Origin: Streptomyces netropsis
Lineage (GTDB): Bacteria; Actinomycetota; Actinomycetes; Streptomycetales; Streptomycetaceae
NCBI RefSeq assembly: GCF_014203545.1
Contig: NZ_JACHJG010000004.1
Location: forward strand, 399,266-463,265
DNA length: 64,000 nt
Direction: 5' to 3'
The position numbers and the translations under genes were made by a program. Positions 37,531-45,028 of this stretch are shown in pieces; position 1 is the first letter of the stretch, and every line of letters starts with the position of its first letter. The notes beneath the pieces are model-generated. The model had not been told where the DNA came from, did not search any database, and worked only from the letters and a program-made list of their open reading frames with translations.

Positions 37531-37587
37531 GCTGTCGGCCTGGCTGCCGGTCCCGGACTAATGATGTCCGGGATCAAGCGGTGTGAT

Positions 37588-38442
37588 TCAGCCCTGCGCG
37601 GCACGCGCGCGGCGGTAGAGCACCGCGCCGCCGAGCAGGAGTCCCACGGCCGGGACGGCGATGCCGAGCTGGCCCGCACCGGTGTGCGCGAGCTCGCTGG
37701 CCTTGGCCACCGGGAAGGAGGCCTCCTCCTCGTGGGCGGCCTTCACCTCGGTCGGCGGCTTGGCGTGACCGGTCGGCTTGTGGCCGGGCTTCTCGGCCGA
37801 CGGGGTGTGCTTCGCCGGGGGCTTGTGCCCGGGCTTCTCGGCGGGCGGGTTGTGCTTCGCCGGGGGCTCGTGCGGGGCCGGGTGACCGGGCCGCTCGTGC
37901 GGCGGCTTGTGGCCCGGGCCCTGCTGGCCGTGGCCATGGCTGTGGTTGACGCACTCGTTGCCGATGGCGGGGTTGCCGATGCCGACGACGTCGACGCTGT
38001 TCCCGCACGCGTTGACCGGCACGTGCACCGGGACCTGGACGACGTTGCCGGACCCGATGCCCGGCGAGCCGACGCTCTTCCCGTCGGCGGCGGCACCGCC
38101 GCCGTGACCGTTGCCGTGGCCGTTGCTGCCATGGCCGTTGCCGTGGCTGCCGTCGTGGCCGTGGCCCTTGTCATCGTGGCCCTTGCCGTGACCGCCGGAC
38201 ACGTTGGCGCACTTGTTGCCCGAGGCGGGGTTGAGCAGCCCGACCACGTTCACCGTGTTGCCACAGGCGTTGACCGGCACGTGCACCGGGACCTGGACGG
38301 TGTTGCCGGACGCGATGCCCGGGGAGTGCGCGGCGGTGCCCAGGGCACCCGAGTCCGCGTGTGCGGCGTAGCCGCCGGTCACGGCGAGTACGCCGCTTGC
38401 CGCCGCTGCTGTGAGCAAGCCCTTCTTGGCGACCTGTCGCAT
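37588..38442 (-). CDS. chpC: Long chaplin with two chaplin domains and sortase signal
   Basis: 284 aa. Secretion signal 1-29. Chaplin domain 1 at about 35-82 and domain 2 at about 124-166, each with two Cys (VNACGNTVNVVG...NKC, VNACGNSVDVVG...NEC) that form an intradomain disulfide. A His/Gly-rich spacer sits between them and a Pro/His/Lys-rich wall-spanning stretch after. The C-terminus has LAHTG (251-255), a hydrophobic helix and YRRAR, a class E sortase (LAXTG) signal. Long chaplins are attached to peptidoglycan and help assemble the amyloid-like aerial sheath. ATG with AGAAGGA upstream. Gene pair with chpH matches the chpC-chpH order known in S. coelicolor. Confidence 0.93.
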   Translation of the reverse strand: MRQVAKKGLLTAAAASGVLAVTGGYAAHADSGALGTAAHSPGIASGNTVQVPVHVPVNACGNTVNVVGLLNPASGNKCANVSGGHGKGHDDKGHGHDGSHGNGHGSNGHGNGHGGGAAADGKSVGSPGIGSGNVVQVPVHVPVNACGNSVDVVGIGNPAIGNECVNHSHGHGQQGPGHKPPHERPGHPAPHEPPAKHNPPAEKPGHKPPAKHTPSAEKPGHKPTGHAKPPTEVKAAHEEEASFPVAKASELAHTGAGQLGIAVPAVGLLLGGAVLYRRARAAQG

Positions 38443-38475
38443 AGCTATTCCTTCTGCCTTCTACCAAGCGGAAAT

Positions 38476-38548
38476 GCGCACGGCCGAGTCGGCCGTGCGC
38501 CGAATGCCCGGCGGCCCCGGAGCGCATGGCGCGCACTCCGGGGCCGCC
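38476..38548 (-). terminator. Two consecutive hairpins between chpH and chpC
   Basis: Hairpin 1: 10-bp perfect arms, 5-nt loop (38476-38500). Hairpin 2: 13-bp perfect arms GGCGGCCCCGGAG/CTCCGGGGCCGCC, 13-nt loop (38510-38548). Likely chpH terminator or processing site that limits chpC readthrough. Confidence 0.65.
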
Positions 38549-38581
38549 TTGGTCCACACCCTTACGGGTTGAGGAACAACG

Positions 38582-38815
38582 TCACTTGTTGACGCAGGTG
38601 TTGCCGAAGGCAGGGTTCAGCAGCCCGACAACGTTGACCGTGTTGCCGCAGATGTTCACCGGCACCTCGACCGGGACCTGCACCACGTTGCCGGAAACTA
38701 CGCCGGGCGAGGCCACGGCAGCTCCCTGAGCGCCCGAGTGCGCAGCGGCCACGCCCGCACCGGCGAGCACGAGACCACTGGTGGCAGCCGCAGCAGCGAC
38801 AACCTTCTTGAGCAT
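38582..38815 (-). CDS. chpH: Short chaplin
   Basis: 77 aa. Sec signal (1-26, ending AAAHS) and one chaplin domain (SPGVVSGNVVQVPVEVPVN, then ICGNTVNVVG...NTCVNK) with the two disulfide Cys. Short chaplins self-assemble at the air-water interface and coat aerial hyphae and spores; ChpH is one of the core members. ATG with AAGGAGG 5 nt upstream. A sigma-BldN-like promoter lies about 50-75 bp upstream. Confidence 0.95.
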   Translation of the reverse strand: MLKKVVAAAAATSGLVLAGAGVAAAHSGAQGAAVASPGVVSGNVVQVPVEVPVNICGNTVNVVGLLNPAFGNTCVNK

Positions 38816-38863
38816 TGGTTCCTCCTTGTTGGCAATGCGGTCCCAGCCGCGGACCGCATAGAT

Positions 38864-38891
38864 GTAACGACGAGGAGGTGGGCGAGCTACG
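38864..38891 (-). promoter_or_regulatory. Sigma-BldN-like promoter of chpH
   Basis: On the minus strand: CGTAGC (38886-38891), 16-nt spacer, CGTTAC (38864-38869). The known BldN pattern is CGTAAC-N16-CGTTGA; each hexamer here differs at only one or two positions and the spacing is exact. BldN drives chaplin and rodlin genes. Confidence 0.65.
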
Positions 38892-38956
38892 TGATGCTTT
38901 GGCCATTCACCCTTTCCGGTTAAGCGCGCGGCGGATGCGCACAGCTTCGCGAATTC

Positions 38957-40291
38957 CTAGGCCTCGTCCAGGAACCGGTCGAGCACCCGCGCGCCGAACT
39001 TCAGTCCGTCGAGCGGCACTCGCTCGTCCACGCCGTGGAACATCCCGGCGAAGTCCAGCTCCGGCGGCAGCTTGAGCGGCGCGAACCCGAAGCCCCGGAT
39101 GCCCAGGTCGTCGAAGGACTTGGCGTCGGTGCCGCCGGAGAGCATGTACGGCACGGCGCGCGCGATCGGGTCCTCGGCCCTGAGCGCCGTCTGCATGGCG
39201 TCGACCAGGTTGCCGTCGAAGGTGGTCTCCAATGCCTTGTCGGCATGAACGTCCTCGCGCTTGACCTTTGGCCCGAGGATCCGGTCGAGATCGGCGAGGA
39301 ACTCCTCCTCGTACCCCGGCAGGAAGCGGCCGTCGACGTGGGCCGTCGCCTGCCCCGGGATCACATTGACCTTGTACCCCGCGCCGAGCATCGTCGGGGC
39401 GGCGGTGTTGCGCAGCGTCGCCCCGATGAGCTTCGCGATGCCGCCGAGCTTGGCGAGGGTCGCTTCCATGTCCTCGGGGTCGAGCGGGGTGCCGAGCGCG
39501 TCGGACAGCTCGTCGAGGAAGGACCGCACGGTCTTGGTCACCCGGACCGGGAACCGGTGCCGGCCGAGCCGGCCGACCGCCTCGCACAGTTCCGTGATCG
39601 CGTTGTCACTGTTGGTCATGGAGCCGTGCCCGGCGGTGCCCTCGACCGTGAGCCGCATCCAGTGCATGCCCTTCTGGGCGGTCTCCACCAGATACAGCCG
39701 CAGGTTCTCGTTGACGGTGAAGGAGAAGCCGCCGACCTCGCTGATCGCCTCGGTCACCCCGTCGAAGAGCCCGGGGTGCTTGTCCACCAGGAACCGGGCG
39801 CCGTAGGTGCCGCCGGCCTCCTCGTCGGCGAGGAAGGCGAGGACGACGTCGCGCGGCGGCTTGCGGCCGGAGCGCATCCGGTCGCGGACGACGGCGAGCG
39901 TCATCGCGTCCATGTCCTTCATGTCGACCGCGCCGCGGCCCCACAGGCAGCCGTCCGCGATCTCGCCGGCGAAGGGGTGGTGGGTCCAGTCGTCGGCGTC
40001 GGCGGGCACGACGTCGGTGTGGCCGTGGATCAGCAGCGCGGGCCGGGAGGGGTCCTCGCCCTCGATCCGCGCCACCGTCGAGGCCCGTCCCTTGTGGGAC
40101 TCGAAGATCTGGGGTTCGAGCCCCACCTCGGCGAGCTTCTCGGCGACGTACTCGGCTGCGGCGCGCTCGCCGGGGCCGGAGTGGTCGCCGTAGTTGCTGG
40201 TGTCGATCCGGATCAGATCACGGCAGAGGTCGACGACCTCGTCCTCGGCGCTCCGGCCCGTTCCGCTACGGCCCGGCTTCGACTCGCTCAC
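38957..40291 (-). CDS. M20-family metallopeptidase (dipeptidase-like)
   Basis: 444 aa two-zinc amidohydrolase. Metal ligands in LIHGHTDVVPADADDW (His), GAVDMKDM (bridging Asp) and ADEEAGG (Glu pair); the dimerisation (lid) domain spans about 200-330 with GTAGHGS. The family cleaves dipeptides or N-acyl amino acids; substrate not determined. GTG start at 40291 with GAGGAGG 5 nt upstream fits the family N-terminus better than the longer frame. It ends 141 bp before the chpH start on the same strand. Confidence 0.92.
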   Translation of the reverse strand: MSESKPGRSGTGRSAEDEVVDLCRDLIRIDTSNYGDHSGPGERAAAEYVAEKLAEVGLEPQIFESHKGRASTVARIEGEDPSRPALLIHGHTDVVPADADDWTHHPFAGEIADGCLWGRGAVDMKDMDAMTLAVVRDRMRSGRKPPRDVVLAFLADEEAGGTYGARFLVDKHPGLFDGVTEAISEVGGFSFTVNENLRLYLVETAQKGMHWMRLTVEGTAGHGSMTNSDNAITELCEAVGRLGRHRFPVRVTKTVRSFLDELSDALGTPLDPEDMEATLAKLGGIAKLIGATLRNTAAPTMLGAGYKVNVIPGQATAHVDGRFLPGYEEEFLADLDRILGPKVKREDVHADKALETTFDGNLVDAMQTALRAEDPIARAVPYMLSGGTDAKSFDDLGIRGFGFAPLKLPPELDFAGMFHGVDERVPLDGLKFGARVLDRFLDEA

Positions 40292-40517
40292 GCTGCCTCC
40301 TCGTGGTTCGCCGCCGGGAGCCGCCGCAGCCCGGCGGCCCCGGCGTGGGTCCACGGCCATCCTCTCTCTCCCGCCCGCACAGCCCAAGGCCGCAATGCTG
40401 CCGACACACGCCCGTCACGAGTCCCCTCCGGGCGCCCGGCCGGGTGATCGAGCACCCCTGGATGTTTGCTATTGTTTTCCATGTCGGAGGGGCCACGGCC
40501 CCGAAGGCAGACACCTT

Positions 40518-40602
40518 GTCCGGGTGGCGGAATGGCAGACGCGCTAGCTTGAGGTGCTAGTGCCCTTTATCGGGCGTGGGGGTTCAAGTCCCCCCTCGGA
40601 CA
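40518..40602 (+). tRNA. tRNA-Leu (anticodon GAG)
   Basis: Acceptor arms GTCCGGG (40518-40524) and CTCGGAC (40595-40601) pair with one G-U. Anticodon arm CTAGC-TTGAGGT-GCTAG with GAG at 40551-40553, long class II variable arm (TGCCC...GGGCG), T-arm GGGGGTTCAAGTCCCCC. CCA is not encoded. Discriminator A. Confidence 0.97.
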
Positions 40603-40609
40603 CTTGCAG

Positions 40610-40653
40610 AGCGAGGACCGCGACCGAATGGTCGCGGTCCTCGCTTTCGTTTT
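40610..40653 (+). terminator. Intrinsic terminator of tRNA-Leu
   Basis: 16-bp perfect arms (40610-40625, 40630-40645), GAAT loop, then TTCGTTTT. One of the few hairpins here with a T-rich tail. Confidence 0.88.
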
Positions 40654-40688
40654 GCCGGGGGGCGCGGGGGCGCAGGGCGTGCCGCGGG

Positions 40689-42338
40689 TCAGGCCATGAG
40701 GTGGGCGGCGCGTTCCGGCAGTCGTAGTGCCGGGCGCAGCCGGGGTCGCAGGGCGGCCGCCGCGAGGAGCCAGCCCGCTTGCGCGTGCGCGTCCCCGGGG
40801 TCGCGGCGCAGGGCCTCCGCGTAGCGCGGGAGCGCGGCGGCGGGGTCTCCCGCGCACAGGTACTCGTCGGCGGTCCGCGGATCGGCGAGCAGACCGGGAG
40901 GCAGGCCGTAGAGCCGGACCCGGTCGTCGTACCAGACACCGTGCTGAAGACCCCCGGTCACCTGCGTGGTCCCGGTGGCGGCGTCCCACCGCAGATTGCG
41001 CAGCCGCCATTCGACGAGGTGGCTGCGGGCCGCGGCGCGGGCCCGCCGGACGACGCGGACGTCCAGCGGGCGCCTCAGCCATGCGTCGAGCGTCGCCGCC
41101 AGGCCGTGCACCAGTCGGCGTCCGACGTCGGTCAGCCGGGCGTGCCGCAGCAACGTGGCCACGGCGTGGCGGCAGTGCAGGCGGCGCAGGGCGAACTGGA
41201 AGGCGGCCGTGTCGTGGTGCGGTCCGCCGAGCCGGTCGTGCCAGAAGCCGGCGACGCCGGTGAAGGCGTAGGCGCCGTGCAGCAGGCCGGTGAGATGCCT
41301 CGGGTCCGGGCGCCACGGGCTGTAGTACGTCTCGGCCCGGTCGTCGTCGAGCAGGGGGAAGAGGTGCATGATCGCCCCGAGCTTGCCGTGCTGGAGTTCG
41401 TGCACGAGCGTCTCGGCGAGGGCGAGACCGTCCGGGGGACGGGAGAGCACCATGGATCCGTAGGCGTCCGCGGTGGATGCGCTGCGGACGGGAAGCCGCT
41501 CGGCTCCCGCGGCGGCGAGAGCCGGCCCCCAGGGGACGAGGCAGCGCAGGTCGGTGAGGACCGGCCGGCCCGGGCCGGGTGCCGGGTCGGCCGCGAGGAT
41601 CTCCACGGCCTCGCCGAAGACCGTCCGCCAGGCCTGGAATTCGGCGCCGCCGAGGGGGTCGGGGGGTACCGGGTCGTCGAGGTCGCGGTACGGGTCGAGA
41701 TCGTCGAGGACCACCCGGCCCCGGTCGTCCACGCTCCGCAGGGCGAGCCAGGTGGCGGACCGGCCCGCTCGCAGGGGTTCGACGGCGGTCGAACGCGTGC
41801 CGCGGGTGAGGTGGAGCGTGCCGCCCCGGACGTCCGCCCGTGCCGTGGTGTACGGGGACGTGGCACCGGGCAGCCGGGCCAGCCCGAGGGTCGGCAGCAT
41901 GACGTCACCGTTGCGGACCGGGACCTCGGTGGCCCCGTCCACACCGGCCCGCAGGCAGGCGACGACGGAGAGCGCGTGCACGTGCCCGGTGTCCACCCAC
42001 AGCGGCGGCCCGCCCGCGGTGCCGTGCAGGCGCCGCAGGGCATGTGCGATCCAGTTGCCCACCTGGGGCGCGCTCAGCAGTTCTTCCACCGCCGAGGGCC
42101 GGGCGCGGGCGGCGCGGCCGATGGCTTCCCAGGCGGCCGCCGCCGGCGGCAGTGGTCCCAGCGCCGCCGGTTGTTCTTCCAGCAGGTCCAGGAGTTCACC
42201 GAGCAGCAGCAGTCGGCGGGTACGCTCGCCGGCGGCCAGGAAGGAGGACTCCCGTGCGGATCCGCCTCCGGAGGCCAGGGCGTCGAAGCACACACCGGGC
42301 AGGGTGAGCGGCTGCTGTCCGGCGTCGGACCGGGTCAC
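40689..42338 (-). CDS. HExxH-type peptide-modification enzyme (stand-alone)
   Basis: 549 aa. HELQH at 313-317 within LAETLVHELQHGKLGA is the defining motif of the HEXXH family linked to FxSxx-COOH/RiPP clusters. Members fused to radical SAM cyclophane synthases act as 2-oxoglutarate-dependent peptide beta-hydroxylases (established knowledge of the family). Here the domain is alone and no radical SAM gene is in the island. The last 60 residues look TPR-like (GDPAAALPRYAEALRRDPGD). GTG start at 42338 overlaps the stop of the 58-aa gene (GTGA), so it is coupled to it. Last gene of the hydrolase-caspase operon; 86 bp separate it from tRNA-Leu. Confidence 0.8.
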   Translation of the reverse strand: MTRSDAGQQPLTLPGVCFDALASGGGSARESSFLAAGERTRRLLLLGELLDLLEEQPAALGPLPPAAAAWEAIGRAARARPSAVEELLSAPQVGNWIAHALRRLHGTAGGPPLWVDTGHVHALSVVACLRAGVDGATEVPVRNGDVMLPTLGLARLPGATSPYTTARADVRGGTLHLTRGTRSTAVEPLRAGRSATWLALRSVDDRGRVVLDDLDPYRDLDDPVPPDPLGGAEFQAWRTVFGEAVEILAADPAPGPGRPVLTDLRCLVPWGPALAAAGAERLPVRSASTADAYGSMVLSRPPDGLALAETLVHELQHGKLGAIMHLFPLLDDDRAETYYSPWRPDPRHLTGLLHGAYAFTGVAGFWHDRLGGPHHDTAAFQFALRRLHCRHAVATLLRHARLTDVGRRLVHGLAATLDAWLRRPLDVRVVRRARAAARSHLVEWRLRNLRWDAATGTTQVTGGLQHGVWYDDRVRLYGLPPGLLADPRTADEYLCAGDPAAALPRYAEALRRDPGDAHAQAGWLLAAAALRPRLRPALRLPERAAHLMA

Positions 42339-42511
42339 TCGGCCCTTCCCGGAGGAGTGTCCACACAGGCCCGGCCGCGGGCCCGCCGCACCTCTTCGAG
42401 CAGGCGGCCGGCCCGGAGCGAGCGCGGCACGGACCGCAGGGCGGTGATGTCCACGCGGCCCAGGTCGGCCAGGTCCGACGTCAAGCAGTCAGCGCGCACC
42501 GGCTCGTCCAC
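42335..42511 (-). CDS. 58-aa peptide, FxsA-like leader, candidate precursor
   Basis: Reads MDEPVRADCLTSDLADLG, then RVDITALRSVPRSLRAG and LLEEVRRARGRACVDTPPG, ending RAE. The SDLxDL...LxxLR...LxRLL pattern resembles, from memory, the N-terminal part of FxSxx-COOH (FxsA) peptides, but the C-terminal FxSxx is absent; the tail has a Cys and PPG instead. GTG start directly follows the stop of the 39-aa gene (TGAGTG) with GGGGGA 6 nt upstream, and its TGA overlaps the HExxH gene start. This chain of overlaps supports real translation. Likely substrate or partner of the HExxH enzyme (inference). Confidence 0.6.
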   Translation of the reverse strand: MDEPVRADCLTSDLADLGRVDITALRSVPRSLRAGRLLEEVRRARGRACVDTPPGRAE

Positions 42512-42631
42512 TCAGCGTCCCCCACTTCGTGCACGGATCGCCGGCCACAGCGCATCCCGGGCGTTCCGTCCGTCCTGACGTGTTACCCATGATGGCGAAA
42601 CCGAACCGGTGTCGGAACCCCGCTCGATCAT
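42512..42631 (-). CDS. 39-aa small protein between caspase and peptide gene
   Basis: Begins MIERGSDTGSVSPSWVTRQD and ends ALWPAIRARSGGR. Basic, two Trp, no Cys. ATG overlaps the caspase-gene TGA (ATGA) and its own TGA abuts the next GTG, so it fills the gap exactly. AGGAAAG lies rather far (about 11 nt) upstream. No homologue is recognised. It could be a second peptide substrate, a leader, or merely a translational bridge between caspase and downstream genes. Confidence 0.4.
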   Translation of the reverse strand: MIERGSDTGSVSPSWVTRQDGRNARDALWPAIRARSGGR

Positions 42632-43734
42632 CGCAATCCGCTTTCCTGCAGGGCGTAACAGGCGAGGACGGCCGATTCCAGTCCGGTGGCGAGTTCCTCG
42701 TCGGGATCCAGCAGGGTCACGGCGTCGTACAGCAACCAGAGGCCGTCGGGGATCCGGCGCAACCCCAGGTAGACCGCCGTGGCGTCGGAGCGGGGGTCGC
42801 TGCCCCGGTGCATGGTCTGGACGGCGGGCGTGTCCAGCAGACGGACCATGATCTGCCGCTGTGCCGGATCCGTCATGAACGGGTACGCGAGCAGGGCGTC
42901 GATCAGGTGTGCCCTGACGCGGCCTGGGCGTATGGCGGCCGGGGCCGGTCGCGATGTCTCGGTGCGGTCCGCTCCGTGCAGCACCAGTCGCGGCAACTGT
43001 CCCGTGTGTCCCGCGAGCCGCAACTCGGCCATCCGTTCGCGTACGCGGCCGAACAGCGCCTCGATGTCCGCCGGACCGGCCGCCGCCGCGGCGTTCGTGT
43101 CCTCGTGGAGGATGTCGAGGAGGGCGGCGGAGAACAGGCCGGTGGCGCGTACGGGGTCGTTCGCGGCGCGTTGGCCCCGGTCGGCGGCGAGCATCAGGAC
43201 CTGCTCGTGGACGTTCTCCCGACCGCCGAGCGGCAGTTGCTCCCCGGGCAGGCCCTGCCGGTGGGCATGCTCCTCGGCGAAGGTCTGGCAGGCGTCCACG
43301 ACCCAGATCTGGCGGGTGAAGCCGGCGACGGCGTCGCTGGCCAGATATCTGCGGGCGGATTCCAGGTCCAGATTGCGTTTGTCGGAGACGGTGGCGTCGG
43401 CCGTGTACAGCCGGATGTGTTCGTCCTCGGCGAGGACGCCGTGACCGCCCCACCAGATCCACAGCACGTCGCCGTCCAGAGCGGGAAGACGGGTGACCAG
43501 GTCGTGACGGACGGACGCGTGGTCGGCGGGGCCGTAGTCCGGCCGCGCGGTGAACCCCGCGGCCGGTGCGAGGCGCAGCATGACGTTCCGCTCGGGAACG
43601 CCGCGCGCCAGCAGCCAGTCCCTGAAGCGCAGGGCGTCCCGGGCCGGGCCGGGCAGCTCCCACGACGGGCCCGCGGCGTAGCGCTCGATGCCGACGACGA
43701 GCGCGAAGACCCGGTCGGCCGGAGGGGCGGTCAT
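42628..43734 (-). CDS. Caspase-like peptidase (C14) with C-terminal effector-associated domain
   Basis: 368 aa. Caspase p20-like fold 5-250: VGIERYAAGPSWELPGPARD, catalytic His98 in WIWWGGHGV and catalytic Cys149 in IWVVDACQTF, with the usual hydrophobic beta-strand contexts. Residues about 273-361 (HLIDALLAYPFMTDPAQRQI, then MVRLL) look like an EAD2-type adaptor, similar to the N-terminus of the VMAP protein at 51848-53317. Predicted effector that cleaves host or regulatory proteins when released. ATG overlaps the hydrolase stop (ATGA). No membrane segment. Confidence 0.85.
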   Translation of the reverse strand: MTAPPADRVFALVVGIERYAAGPSWELPGPARDALRFRDWLLARGVPERNVMLRLAPAAGFTARPDYGPADHASVRHDLVTRLPALDGDVLWIWWGGHGVLAEDEHIRLYTADATVSDKRNLDLESARRYLASDAVAGFTRQIWVVDACQTFAEEHAHRQGLPGEQLPLGGRENVHEQVLMLAADRGQRAANDPVRATGLFSAALLDILHEDTNAAAAAGPADIEALFGRVRERMAELRLAGHTGQLPRLVLHGADRTETSRPAPAAIRPGRVRAHLIDALLAYPFMTDPAQRQIMVRLLDTPAVQTMHRGSDPRSDATAVYLGLRRIPDGLWLLYDAVTLLDPDEELATGLESAVLACYALQESGLR

Positions 43735-44933
43735 GTGAGTTCCCCGGCGATGGCGGCGTACACGGCGGGGTTGGCCCAGTAGGCGCTGTGCGATGCGGGG
43801 AAGGGCTGCCGATTGTCGATGGCGACGTCCCGGACCCTGCCGGGGAAGAGCGGGCCGCCGACGTGGGAGAGGAGGTCGCGGCGGTCGTAGAGATTGAGCC
43901 AGGCGGGGAAGTGACCGGGAAGCACCGAGGGATGGCCGAGGCTCGGCAGCGCGCCGATCTCGTAGAGGAACGGTGCCTGGGATCCCACAGTGACCAGCGA
44001 CCGCACGGCCGGGTGGGCGCGGCGGACCAAGGTGTCGAAGGCGATGATGCCGCCCAGGCTGTGCCCGAGGACGGCGACCGGACCTTCGAGGCCCTCCAGG
44101 GTCGCGCACAGCCCCGCTCGAACGGGTTCACCGTGGGCGAGGTAGCGGAGGACGTCCCCGGCGGCGGGGTGCGCGGCCTGGGTGAGAGCCCGACGGCGGC
44201 GCACCGCGTAGCGGGATCCGGCGCGCACGACGGGGCGCAGCAGGAGGGAGGCGGCACCGCGTTCCATGCCGGCCGCCGGCGCCCCCATGGCGGTGGCGAG
44301 TTGCCGCACCGCCCTGTCGCGCTGTTCTCCGTCGGGGATGACGGGGGCGTCCGCGTCGAGGAGGGAGCGCAGGCACGTCGCGACCACCGCACGGGCCAGC
44401 AGGTGCTCCAGAGCGCCGGTTTCGGCGTCGGCGGCCGGCAGTGCCTGGGCGGCGGGGCCCAGCAGCGGGCTGCGGGAGACATCGGCGGCGGCGCGGCGGA
44501 CACCGGGCAGAGTCGCGTCGCTCACCTCGGGCGAGGACGCCAGCCGGGCGAGGAGGAGGCGGGGCAGCTCGGAGGGGTGCGGGGCGCCGGGCGGGAGTTC
44601 GGGCCGGGCGACGGGGCCCGCCGGGGCCAGGGCGACCGCGCTCAGCTCGGCCAGCGGGTCCCGGTACAGCTGCTCCCACTGGGCGCTCTCGCCGTCGGCG
44701 TCCGTGCCGTCCGGCTCCGTCGTGCCGGGGTCGGGCACGCCGCGCGCGGTGCCTTCGGCGGGCAGGCTGGCGCCGTCCGCCGCGAGGCGTGCCCCGTGCT
44801 CCGCACCCCAGTAGTACGGGATGAGCTTCACCCCGGGAGTGCGGTGCGCCAGGCCGTCGCCGACCCGTTGGAACAGCTCCCCGAATCCCGGCTCCCGAAC
44901 TCCCGTGCCATGAACGAAAACCACCGTGGTCAT
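43731..44933 (-). CDS. Alpha/beta-hydrolase (lipase/esterase-like) effector candidate
   Basis: 400 aa. Oxyanion motif VVFVHGTGVREPGF at the N-terminus, nucleophile elbow VLGHSLGGIIAFD (Ser292), candidate Asp in NLYDRRDLLSH and His in PASHSAYW. A long insertion (about 45-280) with Ala/Pro-rich segments and helices precedes the elbow. No signal peptide, so cytoplasmic. First gene of the operon with the caspase; similar hydrolases appear as effectors in VMAP-type systems. ATG with GGGGGA 4 nt upstream. Divergent from the antiporter gene across 95 bp. Confidence 0.82.
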   Translation of the reverse strand: MTTVVFVHGTGVREPGFGELFQRVGDGLAHRTPGVKLIPYYWGAEHGARLAADGASLPAEGTARGVPDPGTTEPDGTDADGESAQWEQLYRDPLAELSAVALAPAGPVARPELPPGAPHPSELPRLLLARLASSPEVSDATLPGVRRAAADVSRSPLLGPAAQALPAADAETGALEHLLARAVVATCLRSLLDADAPVIPDGEQRDRAVRQLATAMGAPAAGMERGAASLLLRPVVRAGSRYAVRRRRALTQAAHPAAGDVLRYLAHGEPVRAGLCATLEGLEGPVAVLGHSLGGIIAFDTLVRRAHPAVRSLVTVGSQAPFLYEIGALPSLGHPSVLPGHFPAWLNLYDRRDLLSHVGGPLFPGRVRDVAIDNRQPFPASHSAYWANPAVYAAIAGELT

Positions 44934-45028
44934 GCGTCCCCCATCGGATAACGTGCCGTCAGTTTCCTCGTATTCTGGGCAAGATACTTCGCTTGGACTT
45001 CGTCCGTACCCGACTCCAGAGGTGTCTC

